A stretch of DNA of 64,000 nt, taken from positions 2,046,001 to 2,110,000 of the forward strand of contig CM073202.1 in NCBI GenBank assembly GCA_037042915.1. Reading direction: 5' to 3'. The notes under the pieces are model-generated. The model saw nothing but the letters and a program-made list of their open reading frames with translations. It did not search any database and was not told where the DNA came from. Both the position numbers and the translations under genes were made by a program. This DNA is from Auricularia sp. M13. Taxonomy: Eukaryota > Basidiomycota > Agaricomycetes > Auriculariales > Auriculariaceae. Numbering within the stretch: position 1 is the first letter of the stretch; the number at the start of each line of letters is the position of its first letter. Below, one piece after another: positions 45,618-55,889 of this stretch.

Positions 45618-46367
45618 TCCCATTTCGCATTTTTCGTGTGCATACTTTTCGACCAGTACGGACTGCGACTCGCACCCTCACACCTAGAGATTTCCGACCC
45701 CTCGCCCTCGCCCTCCCCGCTCTGTCCTTACCCTCTTGCCTCTGCCTCTGCCTCTGCCTGACTCCACTATCTGCATTGTGTCCCGACTTGCCGCACCACT
45801 CGCATGGTCCCTCCTCTGTGTTTTTCTTCTGTCCCGTCTTTCTGTACCACATCGTCTTCGCCCTTCGCCTGTCTCCATCCCCCTGCTGCCCTCTCTGTGC
45901 CTCTGCCCTTCTGCCGGCCGTTGTCTGTTTTTTGGCTGCTGCCGCCTGCACCCAGCATCGGACGCTCAGACGCGACTTCAATAGATTCGAGGCCGTCGCC
46001 GATTGTACCATCGTTGCGCGTTGAGGGTGCGCTGCATCGGACGGGGGTTCAAGCTTCGAGACAAAAACAAGGGCCTCAACAGGCGCTCAAGCCAAGCTTC
46101 AAGACTGCAAGAAACACGACGCTCTGGGTCAACACTCAGCTCAAGAGGCGCAGGTACAGCAAGCCAGAGTTCACGATACAAGATGCATTCCATGCGAGAA
46201 TTAGAGCCTCGAATAAACAACCCGCTGTACCCGCAATTCGTTCACCAGTGCAGTGTGTACATAGCTTTGCGATAGCCTGAAAAGAATCGTTTGTTTATCA
46301 ATTGCGATTGGGTCAACCTGTGTATGAAAGTCCACGAAGAAGTCCTGAGGTGTACAAGAAAGGGAGG
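45618..46367. other. convergent 3' flanks of the kinase and YVC1 genes
   Basis: C/T-rich sequence without a recognisable gene, between two stop codons that face each other. Confidence 0.5.
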
Positions 46368-49300
46368 TTACCGACGAACAGAACTGGAAGGCGTCACTGA
46401 GCTGTCCGCTCTCATTCCACGCGTGAGCATCATCAGCAGATTCTCGATGCGCGCTTGCCGTTCCTACAGATTCAGACAGACGTCAATACCGAGAGCACAA
46501 GCATGCTTAACAGATGCGCACCTGCAGCTCTTTCATCTCGTCCTTCAGGCGATGAACGTGCAGATCCCTGAGGCTGTCGGCGACGAGCTCGATTCTGCGG
46601 GCGACACTGTCCATCTGGTGCGCGGAGAACGCCTCGGAGGCGGGCCGTCTTGCAAACAGCCTAGCGAGCGGACTGTTGTTGCCCGCGTCCGACGGGCGCG
46701 AGGCGAGGTCCACGTTCAGGTCAATATTGCGCGTCCTGCTCCCCGAGCGCCCTCTAGAATCCGAATCCGGGAGCGCCGACGGGACGCCCATGGGCGTCGC
46801 CGGCTCGGACTTCTGCTTCGCGCGCGCGCGGGTGGGCGTGCGGTCGCCCGGGGTCGCGTACGGGCTGTCCTTGTTGAACGTCTCGCGCGACGCGTACGAG
46901 CGCAGCAGCGGGCGCTCGTCGCGCTCGTCCTCGTCGTCCTCATCCGTGAGCGGGTGCACGTCGACCTCGAAGATGGCGTCGAGCAGGTCGTTCGACTGCG
47001 AGCCCAGGAGCGCCTCGAACAGCGCGGAGTACTTGACCGAGCGCGGGAGCGCCGCGACGATCGTCTGGCCCACCTCGTGCCCGGACTCGCGCCATTTCTG
47101 TCCCCGCGCGAAGTAGCGCTCGTAGAGCGTGATGACGAGGAGGATGGGGAAGCACTGGAGGGAATATAATGTGATAAGCAGAACCCTTGTTACAATCTGT
47201 TGAGACGTACTGTGATTCGCATGAGCAATACGTTCAGTCGATGGAATGTGCGAGCGTCCAGAATGAAGGATGCCGGGTACAAAATGCTGTATGCAAGCAG
47301 CTGTGGGGTAGGGGTGAGTCGACGGAGAAACATTTCAGGTAACTCGCGTACGTTGAATGGAGGCTGGTAGCTACCAAATTATGCATATGAACATGAATGT
47401 CATGAGCACGGGGATGCCTCGCACCAGAACAGCGCATCGCCCTTGATCCTGTGTCTAGGTAAGGTAACAGCCTCGACCAGGTATTCAAAGAACGCACCCT
47501 TCCATCGTCGTAACAGCGAATTGAAACAGGTACTCTTGCGTGGCATTCTGAAGAGCAGCAAGTTGAGATCACAGCGGAGCGCGCCACAAACGTTGGACGG
47601 ACGCACAGAATCAATGCGCGCAAATGTGTTCGAAAGAATGGAAATAAGGACTGCGCGGGGCATATTGAGCGAAAATGACCGCGCGGTGAAGGACGAGCGT
47701 ACTAGTGATCAACAGCGTGTTCGCCAACGCGGCGAAGAGGACCATCAGGATAGGACCTGATGCGCATGAGCAAACATTCAACAGGTAGAGAAGGTGCGCA
47801 CCGAATATTTCGTGGAAGCTTTTGGCTTGTTGGAATGACAGGTAGGTGTTGCCGAACCTGGCGAACGACATCCGGTGACTCGTGAGCAACGCAGTTCGTC
47901 TGCACTAAACGCGTATGTACCAGATTTGCACCATGAGCCAGCTGCGTCAAGTGACGGTGAGCCTCAACATCGGGCCGAAGTATTGGAAAACCACACACGC
48001 GATGCCACTGACAGTCCACTTCCCAGCCGCTACACATAGGTCAGGTCAGCAAAATAAAACCCTTCATAAACCACTGAGCAATGCATACCGAGTTTCCACA
48101 GCGTGAACAGCAGACCGGAGAAGCAGATCATGGCGAGGAACATGAAGAAACAGAATTCCTTGATCATCCCCTGTCCAACATGTCATGGTGAGCACCGAGC
48201 ACATCCCTCTTCATGGGCGCAGACATACCTGCAGAGCGATGATGATGATGTTATCCGACAGCGCGAAGAATGCTATGCGCGGGAACAGAATCAGGGCCTC
48301 GCATGAGAGGATGTCGAACGCCAGGTCGGAGGCGGCGGCTGCGACGAGTTTAGTAGGGGATATGGGCCCATGCAGAAGGAGAGGGCGCACTGTCGCCGTT
48401 GACGAGCCCTTTTGTGCGGTAGCCTGCGTAGAAGAGGAATAACGTGATTATCGCCGTGTCGAAGCCGTTCCACATCTGCAATATGCGTGAGCAGAGCAGC
48501 AGTCAATATTAAAGAAACACACACGTTGGCCATGTATACTTGGAGACGCAAGTTAGCCATCGTTCAGCATAAAAGGATCATAAGCGCGTACTGTCAAGCC
48601 CGTGTTCTTGCGCCGCGGTATATTCCTCCAGAGCAAACGCGATGGCCATGACGCCAAAAACGATTTCCCACAGCGTCAAATGCTCGAGATTCTGGGCTGC
48701 GTCCAAAGCCCGATTAGTCCGTGAAATCTATCGTCTCGGCGGTGCGCACTCTGAACGCAGAGGATGAACGTGACGAAGAGCATGGCAAAGTTGAGGAACT
48801 CCAGTATCGCGCCATACTTGGGGACTCTCAACCTAAGTGCTCATCAACGCGACAGTCTGCATGCGGTGAGAACCATGCACGCACCTGTAGTGGTTTAATA
48901 TGGGCCCTTTGCGGCAGTCGTAGAAATTGATCTGGCGCGTCTTGTAGTTGTCTCTGAGCACCGCGCGGTTCGAGATGGTGGAGAACTCGATGTTGCCTGG
49001 AACGCAGATCAGCACACGTTCCCAACACGCACAGGAGCGAGTATGCAGTGGAGCATTGAACACGCTGACAGCAGCACGTCGAGCTACGTCACACCGCACC
49101 GCGCGCGCGACGTACCGGCCCATATGTCGTATATGACCTTCTGGACGAGCGCAGAGGACAGGAAGTACTTGGACTTGGTGGCGATGGCAGCCTGGAGCGC
49201 GCTCAGACGTGTGCGAAAGTACAGTAATTAGAGCGCGGAAACGCACCTCCAGCGCACTGGCAGGCTGGAACATATCGTCCTCGTCCTTGATGATATCCTT

Positions 49301-49808
49301 GACGGCCGCGCGCTGCGCCTCGGTCGCGCCGGCCAGCGGGTCCCAACTGGTGGTGAGGGTCGCGACGAGCTCGTACGCGCCGTTGATCGCAAAGCGGCGC
49401 AGCAGCTTGACGGCGAGCAGCTCGCAGAACATGGCACGCGAGCCCCACACGCCGGCGTTCGCGAGGTCCTCGTCGGCGCGCGAGAGACAGTGGGCGCGGA
49501 CGACGAAGAGGGCGTAGATGGACGCGAGGTTGGCCTGCCGCGCGTATTTCTGCACCACAGGCCGCACCAGCGCAAAGTTGATGTCCGACGCGTTCAGCTA
49601 AGGCAGCGCACAGTGTGAGCGGCGGAGACAGCGAGCTGAGTGTATGCTAATAAGCGCTGACCTGCTCCCAGGAGAGCGTCGTGTCGATTTTCTGCTGGAC
49701 GTCGAATCGCAGCTGGTGGATGAGCGGGAACACAAGCGTCGACGACAGCCGCTCCGGCGACGGCGCCAGCAGATTAATCGTCGTCGTCTCCGGGTCAGAG
49801 TCTGCCAT
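46368..49808 (-). CDS. YVC1: Yvc1-like vacuolar TRP cation channel, 21 exons
   Basis: Minus-strand exons: 49808-49662, 49597-49247, 49191-49116, 48996-48885, 48832-48750, 48696-48592, 48538-48525, 48475-48391, 48338-48229, 48170-48089, 48029-47999, 47941-47921, 47857-47802, 47756-47703, 47650-47607, 47547-47498, 47448-47425, 47370-47352, 47300-47211, 47154-46522, 46463-46368; 760 aa. The N-terminal helical domain is typical of TRPY channels (NFALVRPVVQKYARQ). Several helices precede the pore segment AWLMVQIWFGNTYLSF and last helix PILMVLFAALANTLLIT. A cytosolic tail has acidic EDDEDERDE and a final coiled coil. It would release vacuolar Ca2+ on stretch or osmotic shock. Five exons are 31 nt or shorter. 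Confidence 0.92.
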
Positions 49809-50185
49809 CGCCAGTGACGGGCGGCAGCTGCGAGCAGGAACAGGAACGGAAACAACACGCTCTGCACAGCCGCCGCATGCTAATTTCTCGACGAGGCGCC
49901 CGTCTCTATTTTTGGCCTCCAACTCATGCCGTAACTTTATCTCAACCTCTCAAAGGGAAATATGTAACATGGCCTTGCCACGCAACCAGGCTCGTGCTAT
50001 AAGATCAGTAGGTATAAGATTACCAGTTCCCGCAGGTTTATGATACAACAAGATGCAACGAGCGTTAGGGAGAGCGAGTCCATTGGGGGATTGCGAGCAA
50101 CCTTGCAGATCCCAGAGACAAAACGACAACAAAAACACCAATAACAAAACGAGAGAAATGGGCTGGACGTTCTATGGCAAGCTCG
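49809..50185. other. upstream region of YVC1
   Basis: Promoter and 5' leader of YVC1 and the 3' flank of the same-strand coiled-coil gene. Nothing else was seen. Confidence 0.45.
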
Positions 50186-51669
50186 CTACCTGAGTCCAAA
50201 CACCTTGAAGAGGCCTGGGCGGGACTCTTTTCGACTGTGCGCACGGCGTTCCTTCTTCGCCTGGTCGATGGTCGAGAGAATGCGCGAGTTGCCCACGCGC
50301 AGCGACTGCGTGTCCTCGATCTCGGACTTGGACAACTCGGCGAGCAACTCAGCCGCGTAATCCGGGAGCGCCGCCGCGGCTTCCTCCTTCGCCTTCTCAG
50401 CAGCCTTCGGCTTTTCCTTCTCGTCCTCGTCCTCCTCGCTGAGCGCGCCAAGCGAGCGCACGCTCTGCGACGGCCGGTAGAACGCCTCGAGCCGGCTCTG
50501 CAGCTCGACCGCGGGCTTGGGCGGCGGCGCAGCCTCGCGCGGGCGCACGATCGTCACGCGGATGCTCGGCGCGCCCGTCGCAGACGCCGGCTGCGGCGGC
50601 ATGGAGAAGCGCGAGCGGCGCGTCGCAGACAGGTGCGCCGCGTCGCCCGCCGAGCGCAGCACGCGCACCGACTCCGAGCGCTTGTGCGGCGTCAGCAGCG
50701 ACAGCGGCGTCGCGCTCGCGCTCGCGGACAGGTCGGTGCGCGCGTCCGAGTCGGGTATCTGCAGCGTCAGCCCGACCTTGGCGCTGCTGTTCGCGTTCGG
50801 CGGCGGCGCCTTGGGCGAGCGCGTCGTGCGGTCGAGCTTGCGCAGCGTCGGGCTCGTCAGCACCGTCCATTTCGACGGTGGCGTGTTCTCGTCAGCTGCA
50901 GGGGCGGGCGCCGGGCGATGCAGCAGCCGCTGCTCCATGCGGCCTTTCGCGTCCTGCAGCGCGCGCGACACAGCAGCTGTGCTCGTCGACGCCGCATAGC
51001 TGCGCTTCTCCACGTCCGCAAGCTGAGCCAGCAGCCGCTCAATCTGCCTATCCCTTTCCGCGTCCAACCTCGCAGCGTCGTCCAATCGGTCCTTCAGGAC
51101 ACGCACATCGTCCTCGGCGACCTCGGGGCCCGCCAGGGCGCGCAGCTGGCCCTCGAGGCGCGCGACGCCGGCCAATTTGTCCTCGCACCGGCGCCGTGCA
51201 GCCTCCTCGCGCGCGGCGGCCTCGGCGACGGCGCTGCGCAGCGTCTCGACCTCGTCGTCGCACGCGCGCAGCTCGCCCGCGAGCGCCACGACGCGCGTCT
51301 CGAGCGCGCCCTGCCGCTGCTGCCGCTGCGGCGCCGTCGCCGCGAGCATGTCCTCGAACCGCCTGCGCGCGAGGAAGCGGCGCGACTGCGCCTGCATCGG
51401 CCAGATGATGTCGTTGAACGCCCTGCGCGCCGCTCTGTGCGACCATTAAGCAAAAACATCATGAATGACGGGGAGCACATAACGCACATGCCGCGCAGGA
51501 GGCCGCCGGGGTGCGCTTTGGCCTCGAGCACCTCGGACGAGTTCTCGTTGAACGAGAAGCGCGAGTGCCGCGCCGTCGGCGACATCAACGAGCTCTGCCG
51601 CGAATGCGAGTACGAGTGCCGCGAGCTGCCCGAGAGCGACCGGTTGAGGCCCGGTCCATGCACGCTCAT
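50186..51669 (-). CDS. coiled-coil protein of unknown function, 2 exons
   Basis: Exons: 51669-51488 and 51434-50186, giving 476 aa. A Ser/His-rich start (MSVHGPGLNRSLSGSSRHSY) is followed by a basic-hydrophobic stretch, WPMQAQSRRFLARRRFEDML, that resembles an IQ (calmodulin-binding) motif. Residues about 90-230 are strongly heptad-like, rich in Glu, Arg, Leu and Ala, predicting a coiled coil. The C-terminal half is disordered with SP sites and a Lys/Glu patch, ending GLFKVFGLR. No enzyme domain is visible. A cytoskeletal or scaffold role is only a guess. Confidence 0.75.
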
Positions 51670-51900
51670 AAGTGAAAGTAGGTCAGGTTTCGAGTCGCTA
51701 GGGGCAAGAGGCGTCGCGGCCACTCCCGGTCTTTCCCTCCTCCGTCGCTTCATTGCTTGTCGTTCACGTACATATTGCACGCTCGACAGAAAGGGGACTA
51801 CGTAACTACACATAACGCTGGGGGTCCGTCGCTCGTCGACACATAAGGTAATCGTTATAGATCTACAACCGCTCGTTTCTTTGCTTTTTTCGGCGTTTCA

Positions 51901-53621
51901 TCAGGCCTCGGCGTTCTCCAGCACCTTCGCGACGACGTTGACCTTGACGTAGTTGTTGTACAGCTCGTCGCTCGTCAGGAGCGTGTTGCTCTCCGGCGTC
52001 GAGTACGGGTGGAGCCAGGCCGCCAGGAGCTCGTGGAATTCGAGGAATGCAGCAGCTTCACGCAGTCAGTCCACTACCTCCGATAAAAAGAGAGGCAGAC
52101 ATACAAACTGCGGGGTAGCCGTCGCCATCCTCAAGCACGCCCTTGCCACCATGGATCCGCTTACGGCTGCCTTTGCCATCCATAAAGTTGCCGCTGTAGA
52201 ACTGCACGCCCGGTTCTGCACATGCGCCTTGGTCAGCACCCCGTCCCACAAAGCACGGCGTCCCACGCACGGTTCGACTCAAAGTGGACGGTGATCCCGC
52301 TCTTGGGGCTGGCGAGCGTCACCTTGGGCTCGCCGCCGTCCGCGAGCGAGAACGGCTTGAGCACCTCGGCCAGCACGTCCGTCTCGCCGAGCTTCGCCAG
52401 CGGGATGTGCACCGGCACCTCCGGCGCGCTGGTCTTGCGGAAGACATAGAACGAGTCTAGATGCGGCACGTGCGCGTGAGTGTGTGCTGGCAGATACGGG
52501 CGGGATGGGGCGGCAGACCGTATCCCTTGGCGGGGAAGAGCTCGCCGACCGGCTTGGCCTTGTGCGTGTGCTCGGGCGTGTTGGCCACGGGCAGGAGCTT
52601 GCCGGTGGCGAGCGCCTTGTCGTCCAGCTCGACGTGGTGGTCGGCCTGCGGGACGATTAGCGGGTGCACGGTGCGGGTCGCGGTTTGTGCACGGACGTTG
52701 ATGGTGAGGATGTGCTCCTTGATGTCCGTCATGGGCTGGCGCGCGTGCGAGAGCAGCGATGCGTCCAGGTTGAACCCCCAGTGCTAAGTCGAGTAATGAG
52801 AACACCGTCGTGAGCGTTCAGCAGTGTGATCATACCTGCGTGAGGTTGACAGGCGTAACGACCTTTGCGCCGTCCTTCTCGAGCACTTTGGCACGGTAGA
52901 GGATGACGAGGCTGCCGAGCGCGATCTCCTTTGCGTCGACGGCGGGCTTGTCGCTGGCGGGGATGAGCGCGAAGAGCACCTCGAGCTGCAGCGTGCCGGG
53001 GAAGCCCTGGTCGCCGTCGGGGCTGGTGTGCTTGAACAGCGCGAACGAGTCTGCGGGCAGTGCCTCGAGCGTCTTGCGCTCTGCGTCTGAGAACAGCGTG
53101 GCATCTTTGAGCGCAATGGATTCCCACTCCACAGCGTCCAATCCGGACGGGCCACCGTGCAGCGAGACCTGGTCGTTCTCTGGCGGTGGCGCATGAGTCA
53201 TAGCGTGCAGCAGCGAGCCATCCGTGTATATGCGTGCGTACCATTGGCAAGGGCCGTGAAGGTGGCCTTGACGCCGTCCTTGTCGAGCTCGTGCGTGCCG
53301 GTGGGGACGCGGTTCGAGTAGCGGCCGATGATCACGTTTTGGTACTACAATGCGCGTCGGCGATGACGGCGACGACGACGACGACAAGACTACAACACAC
53401 CTTGTGGCCTGGCTTGTCAAAGTCTGCAGCAGCCTGGGGCCCGACGACGATGTCGTGGGTCTTGCCGTCGTGCTGGAGGATGAACTGGTGGACGGCCAGG
53501 CCCCTATTCGAGATCTAATCGCCATCGTCATCTTAGCGCCGGCGTGCAGACGGGGGGCAGGACGCACGGCGACGGCGAGCGGGGGGAGATACTGGCCGTC
53601 GAGGGCGATCGTGACGACCAT
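51901..53621 (-). CDS. aldose 1-epimerase (galactose mutarotase), 8 exons
   Basis: Minus-strand exons: 53621-53566, 53503-53401, 53344-53242, 53179-52836, 52783-52519, 52456-52271, 52215-52105, 52055-51901, giving 440 aa. Family blocks: NVIIGRYSNRVPTGTH, VSLHGGPSGLDAVEWE, TQHWGFNLD, GVQFYSGN and the C-terminal SAAFLEFHELLAAW, whose Glu is in the position of the catalytic base. It interconverts alpha and beta galactose (or another aldose), the first Leloir step. Intron 1 only closes the frame with a GC donor (GCGTCC) and intron 7 ends in AAG, so those junctions are the weakest. It diverges from galactokinase with only 111 bp between start codons. Confidence 0.91.
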
Positions 53622-53732
53622 GGCTGGGTGTATGCGGCGAGCGAGGGGCAAGGGAAAAGGAACGCGGTGGCAAATCCGAGCTCATCTTCTGCTCCCCTCC
53701 CCGCTACCCTCGCCCTCGCCGCCGCCGCCGCG
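53622..53732. promoter_or_regulatory. 111-bp divergent promoter between mutarotase and galactokinase
   Basis: The two start codons face away from each other across this gap, which suggests coordinated expression of two consecutive steps of galactose use. I did not recognise a yeast-type Gal4 site (CGG-N11-CCG). Confidence 0.65.
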
Positions 53733-55633
53733 ATGGCCGACCTGTCGATCCCCGTCTACGACGCGCTCAGCAGCGTCTACCCGGACTCGTTCTCGGCCCA
53801 CGCGTGCGTATCTCCGCCATCGCCCGCCGGACGCGCTCATTGCCGCCGCTGACCGCTTTGCCGTCGCCCAGGCCGCGCTGGAACGGCCTCGCAGAGCAGT
53901 TCGTCGCCCGCTTTGGCCGCAAACCGACCCACATCTGCCGCGCCCCAGGACGCGTCAAGTGAGTCGCAGCCGCCGTCGTCGCCACCCGCCTTGTGCTCAC
54001 CGCCGAACAGCCTCATCGGTGCGCGGCCCGGCGTCCCGGTCATCTCCGTCGCTAATCTCTGCCAGGCGAGCACATCGACTATGCGCTCTTCGGCGTCCTC
54101 CCTGCTGCCATCGAGCCCGACATCCTCATCGCCTGCGCACCCAGGCCTAAGGACGCTAGCGGCAGCGAGCAGCCCGGCCTGATCCATGCCCAGAACCTCG
54201 ATCCCAAGTACACGCCGCAGTCGTTCGCTGCGACGCGCGACGACAAGGGCAAATGGCACCTCGACATTGACAAGAAACAGCTGCGCTGGGAGTCGTACGT
54301 CAAGGCTGGCTACTACGTGCGCACACTCAGTCCGCCCGCCGCCCTTGGGGTGCTGACTCCGCAGCGGTGCAGGGCGTGCTTGAGCAATTCTTCGCCGACA
54401 ACGACGCAGAGCCGGTCGGCTTCGACATGCTCGTCACCGGTACCGTCCCAGGCGGCTCGGGGCTCTCTAGCAGTGCCGCGATGGTCGTCGCCTCGACGCT
54501 CACGTTCCTCGTCATGAACGGCCACGAGCACAAGCTCAACCGGGGCCGCCTCGTCGAGCTCGCCATGGCCAACGAGCAGCGCGTCGGCGTCAACTCCGGC
54601 GGCATGGACCAGGCCGCGAGCGTCATCCCGCCCAACAACAGCGCGCTCTACATCACCTTCTACCCCAAGCTGCACGCCGAGCCCGTCGTCCTGCCCACCG
54701 AGGCCGTGCTCGTCATCGCCCACTCGCTCTTCACCTCCGAGAAGGTGGTGACGAGCAAGACGAACTACAACCTGCGCGTCGTCGAGACGCTCGTCGCCGC
54801 CCGCGTCCTCGCGCGCCGCCTCGGAGTCGAAATCGGCAAGACGGAGAAGATCACGCTGCGCGAAGTCCTCCAGCGCTGGGTCGGCGGCGACGCCGAGCTC
54901 ACGCCCGAGCAGCTGCGCGACGCCCTGGAGCGCATCCTCCCCCACGTCTCGGGTCTGCGCTTGGACGACGACGCGAGCCTCGACGACGAGTCCGACAGCG
55001 GCCTCACCATGGAGGAGATGATCGAAGTCTCCGGCCTCAGCGCGCCCGAGTTCAACGAGGTCTACCTCTCCTGGGTCGAAGGTATGCGCCAAGCAGCGCA
55101 AAACCATTCAGAGAACACATGACTGACCGAGCCTGCAGTGGAGGCGACGCACTTCCAGCTCTTCAAGCGCGCCAAGCACGTCTTCACCGAGGCCCTGCGC
55201 GTCCTGCAATTCCGCGAGCTCTGCCTCGCGGCCGCAGACAGCGCCGAGCCGAACCCGGACCTGCTCCCGCAGCTGGGCGCGCTCTTCAACGCGTCGCAGC
55301 ACTCGTGCGACAAGCTCTTCAACTGCTCCGCGCCCGGCCTCAACACGCTCACCGCGATCGCGCTCAAGGCGGGCGCGTACGGCTCGCGCCTCACGGGCGC
55401 CGGCTGGGGCGGCTGCACCGTCTCGCTCGTCCCGAAGGACCGCGTGCAGGACTTCATCGCCACGCTCGCCAAGGAGTACGAGCCCTACCGCGACCTCGCC
55501 CCGGAGGCCCTGCGCGAGGCCGTCTTTGCCACTAAGCCTGGCAGCGGCGCGTGCGGTGCGTCCACGGCCCACACATCCTCGCGTTCCGTGGCCCACACTA
55601 ATATTATTCGCAGTGTACATAGTGTCGCAGTAG
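53733..55633 (+). CDS. GAL1: galactokinase, 7 exons
   Basis: Exons: 53733-53803, 53872-53958, 54011-54018, 54066-54316, 54373-55081, 55139-55555, 55614-55633, giving 520 aa. The galactokinase signature is assembled as CRAPGRVN-LIG-EHIDY over exons 2-4, with exon 3 only 8 nt long. The GHMP phosphate loop is GTVPGGSGLSSSAAMV, followed by VGVNSGGMDQAAS and late GSRLTGAGWGGCTVSLVP. All motifs are intact. It phosphorylates galactose at C1 with ATP in the cytosol. The length matches yeast Gal1-type enzymes. The last exon adds only a few residues (VYIVSQ). The stop faces that of the Zn2Cys6 factor 257 bp away. Confidence 0.95.
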
Positions 55634-55889
55634 CCACGGTTGCACGGACTGAGACTGTCAATAAGAGGAGGATCTATGTATGCAGAGACGTTCAAATATT
55701 GGAATACACATCGGTAGCAGGACAAACGAGGGTGACGAGATATACGCGCACGATGATGACGACGACTGCCGGACCGAAAGCAAGACAGATAAGGAGGTTC
55801 AGATGAGAGAGAGCAGATATTGAAGATATCGAGTACAGTAGGAGCAACCTGTTTCATGTTCATCACGGTCATGACACGAACACGTTAGG

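Noticed and set aside
53622-53732. Gal4-type CGG-N11-CCG operator in the GAL promoter
   Set aside because: I did not find a site with the correct spacing.
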